A stretch of DNA of 64,000 nucleotides from Mycogone perniciosa (lineage: Eukaryota; Ascomycota; Sordariomycetes; Hypocreales; Hypocreaceae), in the NCBI GenBank assembly GCA_025331125.1, contig JAOALB010000021.1:1-64000 (forward strand). The letters are read 5' to 3'. A program made the position numbers and the translations under genes. Below the pieces are notes generated by a model, which did not search any database, had not been told where the DNA came from, and worked only from the letters and a program-made list of their open reading frames with translations. Positions within the stretch are counted from its first letter, which is position 1, and every line of letters begins with the position of its first letter. Below are positions 45,672-56,506 of the stretch, in pieces.

Positions 45672-46664
45672 TTTTGATGGGGCTCGTGAGGCGGTTTACG
45701 GGAGAGATGCCATCGTTACGTTTGTCTGACGATGGGTCTTTCAGCACGTGGGATTCCTCAAATAGGTAACATATCAGATTGTTCGACCCACCATCATTTT
45801 TCCATTTTCCATCCCATCTATCGAGTGGCGAATGGACAATAGCACAGACATGCACAATCGTTTCTCGATCGACGCCTCCTGCGCTGCTCCCGTTCCGATT
45901 CGCTAACGGCAGAGGATATTCGGCATGTTGGATCTGTTAGAGTTTCGGATATGAACCAGACAGAGGAAATCACGATGATGGGACGTCATGGAGGGCTGAC
46001 ACAACTTCAGCCCCGTTGGCGTTCGTATACTAGCTGAATCATAAGCCGAGATTCACAATCCTCCAGCCACATTTCATATCGGAAACAATTATGGCCCATT
46101 TGTTTCAACAAGAAGCAAACACTCGACAGCCCCAACTCGGAAACGCTAGGTACCATTAGTCGACTAACGAGAATATAGAGCCACCACCGCACATGTGAGA
46201 GTGTTGATGTCTGTGTGTCGACCATCAATGATTGGTGCTGTGGAAAGCCGAAAAATACCAACGACACCATTAAAGAGAGGGGTTATCAAGGAGCAATCTC
46301 AATCGCACGTGCAAATTATAACAAAGGCAAAGTATAATATGTTCATCTATTGAAATCGATGAAATATTCGCATCGCGAAAAATAGGAAACATCATGGGAC
46401 ATGTGTGTGTGTCATCCTGTATCAAACGCCGTCTTCCCACAATTTCAGATGACCAACCAAACAACCAGTTAGACCAGACCACTGGTACCTGTAAATCCCA
46501 ACCTTTGCCTTCCATGTCCGAGAGTAAATGATCGTCTGCCGTCAAGTCTTTGGGCACGGCCCAAGCGAGCCTATGCGCTTTCGTAGTATGTCCAGGCAAA
46601 ATATGTACAGCCAAATTATCGATGTGGAGCCATCGAGGGGGAAATGTATATCATCAGGGCCAGC
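45672..46664. other. Intergenic region between the Zn2Cys6 gene and the serine-rich gene
   Basis: About 1 kb. It holds the upstream region of the Zn2Cys6 gene and the 3' UTR of the next minus-strand gene. Frames are short and unrecognised. Confidence 0.55.
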
Positions 46665-47522
46665 TTAGATCCATAGAGGTGCAACAGCTGCGGAATGGTT
46701 CGTCTCGGGGAAGAAGAACGAAGAGAGCTCCTGAATAGCACCCAAGTAATCATTGACGCCCAGCTTGACGAGACCCCGAGATTGCAGGTATTCCGCGTCC
46801 TCATCCTCCAATTCGAGTTGGCTGTTGCTGCCGTATTCCTCCGCGAGTTCCGACACCTGAGCGAGTTCCGGCCCAAAGGGATGCGCCTCCTTGGCTGGCT
46901 GTGGCAGTGGCTGCGGTGTAGAAACCGGGAGAGACAGAGGCGCTAGGGGAACTGGCTGTTTCTGAGGAGGACGGAACGCCGAGCCTGAGGAGGTACGGGT
47001 CGACATTGTCGATGTCGACAGAGTACGGGAGATGCTCCGTACATGGCCGGTAGTAGTCGACATTTCAGAATCCCTAGATATGCGGGAGACTGAGTGTGAG
47101 CGAGCAATGGCCTCGTAGGAGCTTTTCTTGGTGTGAGAAGGCGAACGCTTGGGAATCGCCGGCGCTGGCTCAGACTCAGCAGGGAAAATAGGCTTGCTTG
47201 GTTTCTTGAAGTAGCCAGACAAGTGGTTCGGCTGCGGAGATACGCTGTGGTGATTTGAAGGTACATCGGGACTAGTTGGCGGGGTGGACTCGTTTGTAGC
47301 AACACTGTCGGAATCATCTTCTGATCTGGTGGCAGATTTGCTGCGGGCGATATGAGGCAGGTCGGGGGCGTTGTAAGAGAGCAAGTTTGTTGTGTGGATG
47401 AGCTGAACGGGCGCCGAGATCTTATGGCGAAGAGTTTGGGCTCGTTGAGGAGCCTTGTCGTCTGCAGAGCTGGCGGTGCTCATCCTGAACTTGCGGGACG
47501 TAAAAGCGCGAGAGAGAGACAT
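46665..47522 (-). CDS. Serine/proline-rich fungal protein of unknown function, 285 aa
   Basis: Single exon from the ATG at 47522. An upstream in-frame ATG at 47645 would add 41 residues of UTR-like sequence, so I prefer MSLSRAFTSRKFRMSTASSA. A small conserved-looking block follows (RHKISAPVQLIHTTNLLSYN, then APDLPHIA). The middle is a Ser/Thr/Pro-rich low-complexity region with many possible phosphosites and NHLSGYFKKPSKP. The C-terminal 60 residues look folded and acidic: EYGSNSQLELEDEDAEYLQS, then GLVKLGVNDYLGAIQELSS. I recognise the overall layout from filamentous ascomycetes but know no function. It has no signal peptide or transmembrane segment. Confidence 0.78.
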   Translation of the reverse strand: MSLSRAFTSRKFRMSTASSADDKAPQRAQTLRHKISAPVQLIHTTNLLSYNAPDLPHIARSKSATRSEDDSDSVATNESTPPTSPDVPSNHHSVSPQPNHLSGYFKKPSKPIFPAESEPAPAIPKRSPSHTKKSSYEAIARSHSVSRISRDSEMSTTTGHVRSISRTLSTSTMSTRTSSGSAFRPPQKQPVPLAPLSLPVSTPQPLPQPAKEAHPFGPELAQVSELAEEYGSNSQLELEDEDAEYLQSRGLVKLGVNDYLGAIQELSSFFFPETNHSAAVAPLWI

Positions 47523-50500
47523 GATGGCGGTTGAAGAGACGCTGATATGGTGGTGGTTAAATGTGTTGGAGAGAAAAGCACTGGAGAGGCAATGCCCCGG
47601 ATTTGCACACGGATCTAGAAAGTCGTTTGCTTGCGTTTCATGCACTTAAAAGCAATTCTCAACACAAAGTGATAGGCGATGAAGGCCGCGACCCGATTTG
47701 GCAGTTGGCAGCGATGCCGTGTGACCCTTAGTGACGCCTAGGTGCAGCGGCGACGTTGAGTGGTTGAGGCTGATGACGAAGACAGGAACGTTACAAAGGT
47801 GTGTGCGTGATTCTGTGAGTGTTTGCGTGGTGGTGGTGGAGCAGAGAGCCAAATGTTGCATCCAACCTCAAGTAGGAAGGTAACTACTCCGTACGGGCAG
47901 CAGAGAGAGTGGCCGAGAAAATTGGGGTATAAAGAGGAACAAAATAATGTTGAAATAGAGAGCAAATAAATGAGAGCAATGTATGTATAAGAGATTGGAA
48001 GTCCGAGGAAAACCGGCAAAAAATGAGGGGCTCAATGAGCAGTAACAAAATACCGGTGAGAGATAGAGAGAGATAGAGAGAGCAGTTGTTCACGCCAGGT
48101 GATTTTCTGTGCGCTGACTGGGCGAGATGCCGCCGGTGCGATTTTGGCGTGTGATAGAATCCTTTGTGACCCAATTCCTCGCCTAGGCTTGGCTTATAGT
48201 CTCGGCGGTAATTTTTCCTAGTGACGCTTTTCCCACGCGTGTTGCGGCTTTGTGATATCTGTTTGATCTGTGCGATCGATGGATGATTGCGTCGCACGTG
48301 TGTTCGAGTAGAGCGGAGTCCAGTCCTGCTTATCGCCTGTCCTGTTTGAGACACCGACGAACTTGGTTTTTTTTTTGCTGTGCCAAGAGAGAGTATAGTA
48401 TGGCGCTCGCTTGTCGAAAGGAGAGAGACAGCAAGCAAAAACTCGTTGTAAACGGTCAACGTTTATGGTTGCGACAAAGGTTTTCTGTCTTGTGCGCAAA
48501 GGGCCTTGGGCCTGTGTGATCCAAGGCGATTGATCGATTTGGTTGCTTCTTATCGGGTCCAAGCGAGCTTGCACAGCAAAGCAGAACGGAGATAAGGGAG
48601 AGACGGAGAGACAGGCGCGCGTTCAACGGCAGAGAAGCAAAGTAGTAATAAATGAGGCCGAAGCTCACGCAGTTCAGAGTACAGCCTATTCAGCGACGAA
48701 AAGCAAAAAGTCAAAGGCGACGGAGAAGAGCGAAACGCCAGGCCGCGCGCGCGGATTGGGGGGGAGAAACAAATGATATGTATGGATGGACCAACAGCCT
48801 GAAATGTCAAGCTCAACTCCGAACATCCAGACCCAACATCGAATCCGACCCTTGTCCGTCGGTCGGCACAACTGAGCGACTGGGCCTGGGGCCAACTTGC
48901 CAGTGTCACGGACCACCATCTGGCATCCTCCTCGCTCGCCTCCGTTTGGTTGGCGCCATCAAAAGTCATGGTCCCTGACCCTTGCCGCTTCTGGTGGGGT
49001 GAAGAAGCAGACACGCCCTGAAAAGGGCCTTGGAGAAGAGCCAATGACGCAGTCTCCGCCCAGTTTCGGGCTCTGGAGAATGTGAGACATGTTGGGATTC
49101 TGCTGACTTCAGCACGCACAGTCCTCTCAGACAGTCAGCAGACCAAAGAGCGCCCGGCTAGAGAGTCACTTTCTGCAAGGTCAGAATCAAGACAGACAGA
49201 CAGACAGCAACTGATGATTATGATAATGGGCAATATTATGGAGATTGCTAGGAGGAGAGGAGCTGGCAGTGGCGCTCAGGTTTGCAACTAACACCACCTA
49301 GGTACTCTGAATCGCCCAGCCTTTTTTCCCAATTGGAAAGCCATGTGCCAAAGCTAGACTCAATGTGTCTGCCATTCGTTTCTTCTTCGTTGGCGGCATA
49401 TCCGTCGGACACGGCACACCCAACCATGTATTACGAGTACTCGTAGGTGTGATTATATTTCTTTTTTGCAATTGGATGTTTCTTTGCTTCTTCCTGTGCT
49501 CTCGTACCTGCGTCTGAAATGCATGCCCGTGGCCTTCGATCGACGAACCACTTACTTGTGACATCGCCCTGCCAGCTGCTTGACCAGGGCACTGTTACAG
49601 CAAACGAGCGACGCTCCTAGTGCCATATGGGACATCGATCACTGGAAACACTGGGTCGACTGCGTCCATTGATTGGATCGCGCTGCTCCCCAGCTCAAAG
49701 AGGCCCTGTTTCAGGCCTCCATGTAGCGTCTCCGTGCCTGCGCAAGTGCCCCTGAACCGTTCCGGGGGCCCTAGTACTCGTAGGTGTCCCCCAGCTTCGC
49801 CACAGCAAGCGAGCGAGCGAGTGTTCCCAGCAGGCATCACACAATGCGTTCTCAGACTTCAGAAGCAAAGCATCGCGCACAGCATATGCACAGCACGGGA
49901 CGGTGTTTTACTAGATATTACTCCATACCAGCAGCAAGACAATATCACTAGGGCTGAGACCCAAAGGTATCATACGAGTAAAGCTGCGCACGGCCATCCC
50001 TCTCCCACCCAGCTGGCCCCGAAGTGATGAATGCAGGAGACGTACGAAGTACGAGCATGCCATGCAGTATTAGGTGATACCTTGTTGCATAACACTTATC
50101 AAAGGAACCACTTCTCACATGCAAACTCTTATCCATTGGGATGCCGGAGCTCTGATCAACAACTCCACCGTCGGAGAAGCATGTAAGAGTTTTCTCGTCA
50201 ATACGAAGTGTATTATCCACCAATCCACCAGTATGTCTACGAGTACGGAGTACGTATATACAATCTTTGCCACACTTCAAACTACAAGCACTTGACTCGA
50301 TCCTCTTCAACGATGGTGCAAGCATAAACTCAATACTATGGAGTAGTAGTAGTACTACGACTTGTTCTCAGGGACATAACTAAAACTAGACTACTCAGAT
50401 GTGCTAATTATAACAACGGGATCAAACAATACTCCGCGAAGCGGGTACGAAACCACATCTCCCCGTCTCATCCGAATCTCAAAAAAATTCCTGAGATCAG

Positions 50501-50866
50501 ACGCGGCTTCGGCTTCAACCGTCATAATAATCTTCACAGCCCCACAATTTCAAAACAACTTTACGAGGTCCGTAATGCCGTCTTTGAATACGCGGCGAAA
50601 GCCGCGGCTTCTCACTGCCTCACATATCTGAAAGAAAAATTATTCGTATTTTGAGGCATTCCTTTCCCGGCCCCTACAGAGAACTCGCCCAGGGCCTTGT
50701 TACATCTATATCCCCTTGTGTAGTTACAATTTTGAACGCCAAAAAGGATCCATCTATGTATGTAAATGGCCATGTTTCAAGAGTCTGAGAAAGGTGTCAT
50801 CTTCGTCTTTACGCAAAAATCAACGTCACTTTCCCAAGGCATTAACACAGGCTACATAGAACTCGC
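47523..50866. other. Gene-free region upstream of the serine-rich gene
   Basis: About 3.3 kb without a recognisable gene. The part next to the serine-rich gene is probably its promoter and a long 5' UTR. A TACTCCGTAC motif lies at 47885-47894, and GTACGGAGTAC at 50243-50253. Frames on both strands are short and of low complexity. Confidence 0.55.
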
Positions 50867-52548
50867 TCAATCCTCATCCATAGAGTCTCCATCCTCCTGT
50901 GATCCGTCTTCATTCTCGCCATCTTCCTCTTCACCCTCATCGCTTGAGCTGCTGCTGTCATCATCATCCACCACAACCAGTCTGTCTTCTACATCGCCCT
51001 TTGGCGCGGGAACACGCTGAGCAAAGGCTTTCCGGACAGCAGCATTCGTGCTAGTATCCCAGACGTGCATGCTGCCTGAGCTACCTGCAACGGCCAGTCG
51101 GAAAGCCACCTCCGGGTCGGGGGCAAAGTTCGTTGCGAACACCTTGCCCACATCCAGATTACGTGACACGACCATGGAGGGACCTGTGGGCTGGATGTTC
51201 CAAAGCTTGACCGTCTTGTCCGTAGATCCGGTAGCGATGAACCCTGGAATCACGGGGTTGATGTCAAACGATGACACGGACTCATCGTGAGCCTGCAGGG
51301 TCCAAACCGACTTGGTTGCTGTGGGGTTTGAGGGGGCATTCCGGATATCGTGATAGTGGATAACTCCATTCTCAGTCGAGACGTAGAAGAAGTTCGGGTC
51401 GTGGGGATCCCATCGAATATTCTCAACATCGCTCTCGACACCCCACCGTGGTGCCTTGGCATCTGGTGCTCTCATGTCCGCCGCCACAACTGTCCGGTCA
51501 TAGCTTCCACTCAGTAGCACCGTCGGTTCGGTCGAGTGCCAGGCCAGAGAGCAGACCTTGTCTGTGTGGTAGGAGTATGACTTGGCGCACTTGGTCGTGT
51601 TGAGATCCCACAGCTTGATCGTCTTATCAGCTGACGCCGAGGCCATAAGATTTCGATGCTGGCGGTTGGCTGCAAGAGAGAGGACTGCATCAACATGGTA
51701 CTCATCGTTTGCCTTTGCCTTCTTCTTCTTCTTCTTCGTCTTCTTCTCCCCATCCGTGTTCGCGCCTTGGCCGAGAATAGCGTTTGGGTACATGCAGTCA
51801 ATGGTGTCGAGATCCCAGATCTCAATATCCGGGTCCATTGTGCCAATAGCAACAAAGTTGCCTCTTGCGTCCTTGGCTGTTCCGGTGTTGTTGACGGGAA
51901 CATCTAGCCACTCGACACACAGCGGGATTGCCGGTAACATAATGTCGTGGTGCACGTAGAGATTGTCGCCCTCGTCTTCGTAAACGTATACCTCCAAGTG
52001 AGCCAACTCATCTTCAACCTTTGCCGCCAGGATGAGGTTGTCGGTAGCCAAAACCTGGAGGTCTTCCCGATCCTCGTCCTCCTCATCCTCACCCTGCAAG
52101 GTGATATAAGGATCTTCTTTGTTCGACTCGTAATATGCCAGAGATTTGATGTTTCCAAACATACTCATGCCCTGCCCATTGCCAACTGGCCCATCATCCT
52201 CGTCATCATAGTTGTCCAGGTTGTACTCTTTTAGATCATCGTCATCGAATCTGCTCAAGTCTGTCAGTGGAAGATTCAGCGCATGACTTAAAAACTTTGG
52301 TAAACACACTTTGCCGTAGGTTCCGATTTCTCCTCCTTTGTGTCCATCGCCTCGTCCTTGTCTTCATTTTCCTCCTCTGCCTCCTCTCCATTTTCTTGAG
52401 CTTCCTTCAGGTCATCCTCAGCATCGTCGAGCTGAAGTCTGGCCAATTCCGCTATCCTGTCGAATTCGGACTCATCCAACTGGTATTTTGAAGGGAACGG
52501 CGCCGCGAATCCTCGCGGCACCCATTGCGCAGCAGTTATCATAGACAT
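50867..52548 (-). CDS. pwp1: Periodic tryptophan protein 1 (PWP1), WD40 protein, 540 aa
   Basis: Nucleolar WD40 protein required for 25S/5.8S rRNA processing in 60S assembly; linked to histone H4 Lys20 and rDNA chromatin in other eukaryotes. Exons 52548-52310 and 52250-50867, 541 codons. The acceptor that keeps frame is the second of two nearby AGs: it joins EPTAK to FDDDDLKEYNLDNYDDE. The N-terminus MSMITAAQWVPRGFAAPFPS is typical. The acidic linker and conserved SMFGNIKSLAYYESNKEDPY precede the repeats. WD repeats include DPDIEIWDLD, SASADKTIKLWDLNTTKC, LLSGSYDRTVVAADMRAP, ATGSTDKTVKLWNIQPTG and GSSGSMHVWDTS. A Lys-rich insert (KKTKKKKKKAK) and acidic C-terminus fit the family. The gene is head-to-head with PRP16. 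Confidence 0.95.
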
Positions 52549-52671
52549 TGTAAATGTCTGGGGTATCTTTGATTTTTCTTTTATGCGCTTTCGTTTCTCA
52601 AACTTGTTCCAAATATTTTACCCAAAAATTTCTATAGTGGGGTTTATCGATAAGAGATATGGATGTAGTAT

Positions 52672-52703
52672 GTACTCCGTACGGACTATGGAGTACGGAG
52701 TAC
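52672..52703. promoter_or_regulatory. Cluster of TACGGAGTA motifs in the PWP1/PRP16 promoter
   Basis: Three or four overlapping copies of the palindromic GTACTCCGTAC/TACGGAGTAC unit, near the centre of the 267-bp region between the two divergent starts. Function unknown. Placement between two RNA-processing genes suggests a shared element, but the motif is also scattered elsewhere in the window. Confidence 0.4.
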
Positions 52704-52742
52704 AAGGGTCGGGAAATCCTCGCGCCATGGCTTTTGCGACCT

Positions 52743-52748
52743 CTCATC
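52743..52748. promoter_or_regulatory. PAC-like hexamer in the PWP1/PRP16 promoter
   Basis: CTCATC, the reverse complement of GATGAG, with an RRPE-like A/T run (AAAAATTT, about 52624-52631) nearby. Short motifs, so chance is possible. PWP1 is a ribosome-biogenesis gene, which makes the pair plausible. Confidence 0.3.
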
Positions 52749-52815
52749 AGTCGCGTATCAACACTTTACATTACCGCCTTGCTACCGCGTCCTCTGAGAC
52801 GCTGTAAACTGGGAA

Positions 52816-55740
52816 ATGGGAGAAGACAGAGATTACGATGGGTTCAGCTCAAAAAGGAGAAAATTCGAATTCTCTCGGCCACGAAGTAGGTTCCACGATG
52901 GATCTCGAAGCTCAACACCACGTGCGCAGTCACAGTATGCGCCAACGCCTCCTCGGGAGCCCGACCAGCCACAACCGACCGCAGAGGACTCTCTGGTGTT
53001 AGATCGTGATTGGTATGGAGGCGACGAATATGGCGGACATGCTTTTGGCGACGATACTCATAACCCTTTCGCCTCTTACGAGCTTTCAGCATGGGAGAAC
53101 CAACAACAAGAAACTGCCAAGCTTGAGAAGATGACTAGTCGATATGACGCCAGACAAGAGCAGAGGAAAAGAGAAAACGATGCTTGGGAGGCGAACCGAA
53201 TGGTGGTATCAGGCGTCGCTCACCGGAGAGATATGGCGTCCGACTTTTTTGATGAAGAGGCAACACGGATCCATCTGCTCGTTCATGATTTGCGACCGCC
53301 ATTCCTGGATGGACGGACGATTTTCACTAAACAGCTCGAGCCTGTACCGGCTGTAAGGGACTACCAGAGCGACATGGCCGTCTTTAGTAGGAAAGGTAGC
53401 AGAGTGGTGAAAGAGGCCCGCCAACAGAGAGAGCGACAGAAGCAGGCACAGGAGGCCACCAGCATAACGGGAACTACTCTTGGAAATATCATGGGAGCAA
53501 GGGACGAGGATGGCGACTCTGCAATCCCACTGGCTGCCGAGGAAGAATTTGCGAAAGGGGAGCACAAGGGGAATAAGTTCAGCGAGCACCTAAAGAAATC
53601 AGAAGGAGCCAGCGACTTTAGCAAGAGCAAGACACTGCGGGAGCAGCGAGAGTATCTGCCTGCATTTGCTGTTCGCGAAGACCTCCTTCGTGTGATTAGG
53701 GAGAATCAGGTCGTCATCGTTATTGGTGAGACTGGTTCAGGCAAAACGACTCAATTAACACAATTTCTCTACGAGGATGGCTATGGGAAGACGGGCAGGA
53801 TTGCGTGCACACAGCCTAGACGAGTGGCTGCAATGAGTGTCGCAAAGCGAGTTGCTGAGGAGATGGAGGTCAAACTCGGGAGCACGGTGGGCTATGCGAT
53901 TCGATTCGAGGACTGCACCAGCAAGGAAACGACCATTAAATACATGACTGACGGAATTCTTCTACGAGAGTCACTCAACGAATCTGACTTGGATGGGTAT
54001 TCGTGTATCATCATGGATGAAGCACACGAACGGGCCTTGAACACAGATATTCTGATGGGGCTGTTCAAGAAGATCCTGCAGAGGAGGCGCGACCTGAAAC
54101 TCATCGTCACATCTGCGACGATGAATGCGAAGAAATTCTCCGATTTTTTTGGCGGTGCTCCCGAGTTTACTATTCCTGGAAGAACCTTCCCAGTCGACGT
54201 AATGTTTCATCGATCTCCGGTTGAGGACTACGTGGACCAAGCTGTCCAGCAGGTGTTGGCAATCCATGTGTCTATGGACGCTGGCGATATTCTTGTCTTC
54301 ATGACAGGCCAGGAAGACATTGAGATTACCTGCGAGTTGGTTCAGAAACGGCTTGACGCCCTCAATGACGCACCAAAGTTGAGCATTCTACCGATTTACA
54401 GTCAAATGCCAGCAGATCTCCAAGCCAAGATCTTCGACAGAGCAGCCCCGGGAGTTCGCAAGGTCATCGTTGCTACCAACATTGCAGAGACAAGTTTAAC
54501 TGTTGACGGTATCAAGTATGTTGTGGACGCAGGTTACTCAAAGATGAAGGTGTACAACCCAAAGATGGGTATGGACACTCTTCAAATCACACCAATCTCT
54601 CAAGCCAATGCAGGCCAGCGCTCAGGTCGTGCCGGCCGAACTGGACCAGGAAAAGCTTTCCGATTATACACTGACAAGGCCTTCAAGGAGGAGCTCTACA
54701 TGCAGACCATCCCGGAAATTCAGCGCACAAATCTGTCCAACACCGTCCTGATGCTCAAGTCCCTAGGGGTTAAGGATCTTTTGGACTTTGACTTTATGGA
54801 TCCACCTCCACAAGACACAATCACCACTTCCATGTTTGATCTCTGGGCTCTAGGCGCTCTAGACAACCTTGGAGAGCTAACAGATCTCGGGCGGAAAATG
54901 AGTGCCTTCCCCATGGACCCGAGTTTGGCCAAGCTGTTGATTACTGCGGAGGAATATGGATGCAGTGAAGAAATGATTACCATTGTGTCGATGTTGTCAG
55001 TCCCTAACGTGTTTTACCGACCCAAAGAACGACAAGATGAAGCCGATGCTCAGCGAGAAAAGTTTTGGGTTTCAGAATCCGATCACCTTACATATCTTCA
55101 AGTGTACTCGGCTTGGAAGACCAATGGCCACTCAGATGGATGGTGCATCAAGCATTTCCTTCATGCCAAATCCCTGAGGCGCGCCAGAGAGATCAGAGAG
55201 CAGCTCATGGATATCGTGCGAATGCAGAAGATGCAGCTCATCAGCTGCGGCACAGACTGGGACGTTATCCGCAAGTGTATCTGCTCGGGGTATTACCACC
55301 AGGCTGCCAAGTACAAAGGCTCCGGCGAGTATATCAATCTGAGGACAAATCTAGCTGTCCAGTTACATCCCACGAGCTCACTATATGCCGGTCACCCACC
55401 AGACTATGTGGTGTATCATGAGCTCATCCTCACGGCCAAAGTCTACGTCTCAACAGTGACGGCGGTCGACCCTCATTGGTTGGCGGACCTCGGAGGTGTA
55501 TTTTACTCCATTAAAGAGAAGGGATACTCAATACGAGAAAAGCGCATTACGGAGACTGAGTTTAATCGCAAGATGGAGATCGAGGCGAAGATGGCAGACG
55601 ACAAGCGTCGCGAAGAGGAGCGCAAGCAAGCAGAGGAGGAACGAACAGTCAAGAAGAAAACGGTGCCAGATGAAAAGAAGTTTATCACACAAGGCGCAGT
55701 GAAGAAACCGGTCATCAAGAGGCGCGGGAGGGGGTTCTAG
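52816..55740 (+). CDS. prp16: DEAH-box splicing ATPase PRP16, 974 aa
   Basis: RNA-dependent ATPase that remodels the spliceosome after the first catalytic step and proofreads splicing. Single exon, unusual among these intron-rich neighbours. The N-terminal 280 residues are Arg/Ser-rich (SSKRRKFEFSRPRSRF), with LDRDWYGGDEYGG and the family block MVVSGVAHRRDM. Helicase motifs: I GETGSGKT (residues 304-311), Ia TQPRRVAAMSVAKRVAEEM, II DEAH (residues 401-404), III SAT, V TNIAETSLTVDGIKYVVDAG and VI QRSGRAGRTGPG. The winged-helix, ratchet and OB-fold domains follow, including SVPNVFYRPKERQDEADAQR and HPTSSLYAGHPPDYVVYHEL. PRP16 is preferred over PRP2/PRP22 because of the DRDWYGG block and the YRPKERQDEAD stretch. 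The last 20 residues are Lys/Arg-rich. Confidence 0.95.
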   Translation: MGEDRDYDGFSSKRRKFEFSRPRSRFHDGSRSSTPRAQSQYAPTPPREPDQPQPTAEDSLVLDRDWYGGDEYGGHAFGDDTHNPFASYELSAWENQQQETAKLEKMTSRYDARQEQRKRENDAWEANRMVVSGVAHRRDMASDFFDEEATRIHLLVHDLRPPFLDGRTIFTKQLEPVPAVRDYQSDMAVFSRKGSRVVKEARQQRERQKQAQEATSITGTTLGNIMGARDEDGDSAIPLAAEEEFAKGEHKGNKFSEHLKKSEGASDFSKSKTLREQREYLPAFAVREDLLRVIRENQVVIVIGETGSGKTTQLTQFLYEDGYGKTGRIACTQPRRVAAMSVAKRVAEEMEVKLGSTVGYAIRFEDCTSKETTIKYMTDGILLRESLNESDLDGYSCIIMDEAHERALNTDILMGLFKKILQRRRDLKLIVTSATMNAKKFSDFFGGAPEFTIPGRTFPVDVMFHRSPVEDYVDQAVQQVLAIHVSMDAGDILVFMTGQEDIEITCELVQKRLDALNDAPKLSILPIYSQMPADLQAKIFDRAAPGVRKVIVATNIAETSLTVDGIKYVVDAGYSKMKVYNPKMGMDTLQITPISQANAGQRSGRAGRTGPGKAFRLYTDKAFKEELYMQTIPEIQRTNLSNTVLMLKSLGVKDLLDFDFMDPPPQDTITTSMFDLWALGALDNLGELTDLGRKMSAFPMDPSLAKLLITAEEYGCSEEMITIVSMLSVPNVFYRPKERQDEADAQREKFWVSESDHLTYLQVYSAWKTNGHSDGWCIKHFLHAKSLRRAREIREQLMDIVRMQKMQLISCGTDWDVIRKCICSGYYHQAAKYKGSGEYINLRTNLAVQLHPTSSLYAGHPPDYVVYHELILTAKVYVSTVTAVDPHWLADLGGVFYSIKEKGYSIREKRITETEFNRKMEIEAKMADDKRREEERKQAEEERTVKKKTVPDEKKFITQGAVKKPVIKRRGRGF

Positions 55741-55848
55741 GCGATTACACAGATGATAATATCACGACGGGAAATGTACAAAGATATCTATGGGCATTCG
55801 CAGCAAATTGTTTGGTTTTAGGGGAATATATGTATCATGGATGATGAT

Positions 55849-56325
55849 TCAGCGTCTGACTTCAAAAGGTCCTTCTCCTTTTACTAGATCTCTATCTTCC
55901 TTTGTGACTTTGGTGACTTCAGCATGAGATGGGCCCTCGTCGATGTCCTTGAAGAATTTCTGGATAATTTCCTCATCACCTTGCGCTTCGCCCTCAACCT
56001 GTGTATGATAAGTATGTTTCTGTCAGTAATCCTAGGACTGATTTCTTACAGTATCGTCTACTGTATTTCGACACCATCCGGTGATGCCATACGCCTGAGC
56101 TCTCTTCCGTGTAAAGTACCTATAATGTTTTAATAAGGAGAGGAGTATCTGCTTATGGGACATACCGGAAGCCAACACCTGAGATAGGATGTCAATGAAG
56201 ATGACAAAGCTGGATCGAATTTGCACTTACCTTGCACTGTCCCGTGGACAACAAAGTAAATCTATAAAATTCTCAGAGATGCGATATTGCAGATCTGAAG
56301 GGAGAATCCTTACACGTCTTGCCAT
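55849..56325 (-). CDS. Acylphosphatase, 91 aa, five exons including a 13-nt microexon
   Basis: Small enzyme that hydrolyses acyl phosphates. Exons on the minus strand: 56325-56314 (12 nt), 56261-56231 (31 nt), 56178-56166 (13 nt), 56119-56050 (70 nt) and 55998-55849 (150 nt), total 92 codons. All introns are GT-AG (51-69 nt) and frame is kept. The spliced product starts MARRIYFVVHGTVQGVGFR, the acylphosphatase signature 1, with the catalytic Arg in GVGFR. Signature 2 is GITGWCRNTVDDTVEGEAQG, with the catalytic Asn in CRNT. The C-terminal strand GPFEVRR matches the usual GF.(I/V)R end. Length equals the typical 90-100 aa. The gene is nearly invisible in unspliced frames. It is head-to-head with the TLS1-like gene. 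Confidence 0.93.
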
Positions 56326-56350
56326 TTTGCAACTCTATTATTTCGTAAAG

Positions 56351-56360
56351 CACTCCGTAT
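56351..56360. repeat. TACGGAGTA-family half-site in the acylphosphatase/TLS1 promoter
   Basis: CACTCCGTAT, a variant of the dispersed motif, about 26 bp upstream of the acylphosphatase start and inside the 181-bp divergent promoter. Confidence 0.4.
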
Positions 56361-56506
56361 AGTCCTTACAAATGATGCCAGAGCCGAAGGTGAGGTGGGA
56401 TATCGGCTAATCCTCGGGATTTACACTATGAAGTCACACCCGCGCCTGCGAGATCGATTCTAAGCTGGGCACATCACCACAACAACAAAACATCCAGCGA
56501 TCTGCC

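Noticed and set aside
49595..50027. Frames of 80-135 codons on both strands
   Set aside because: Mutually overlapping, short and without motif; likely random open frames in GC-rich non-coding DNA.
52251..52262. Alternative acceptor for PWP1 (CTGACAG at the upstream site)
   Set aside because: It would shift the frame relative to the downstream WD40 region; the next AG (GAGCAG) keeps it.
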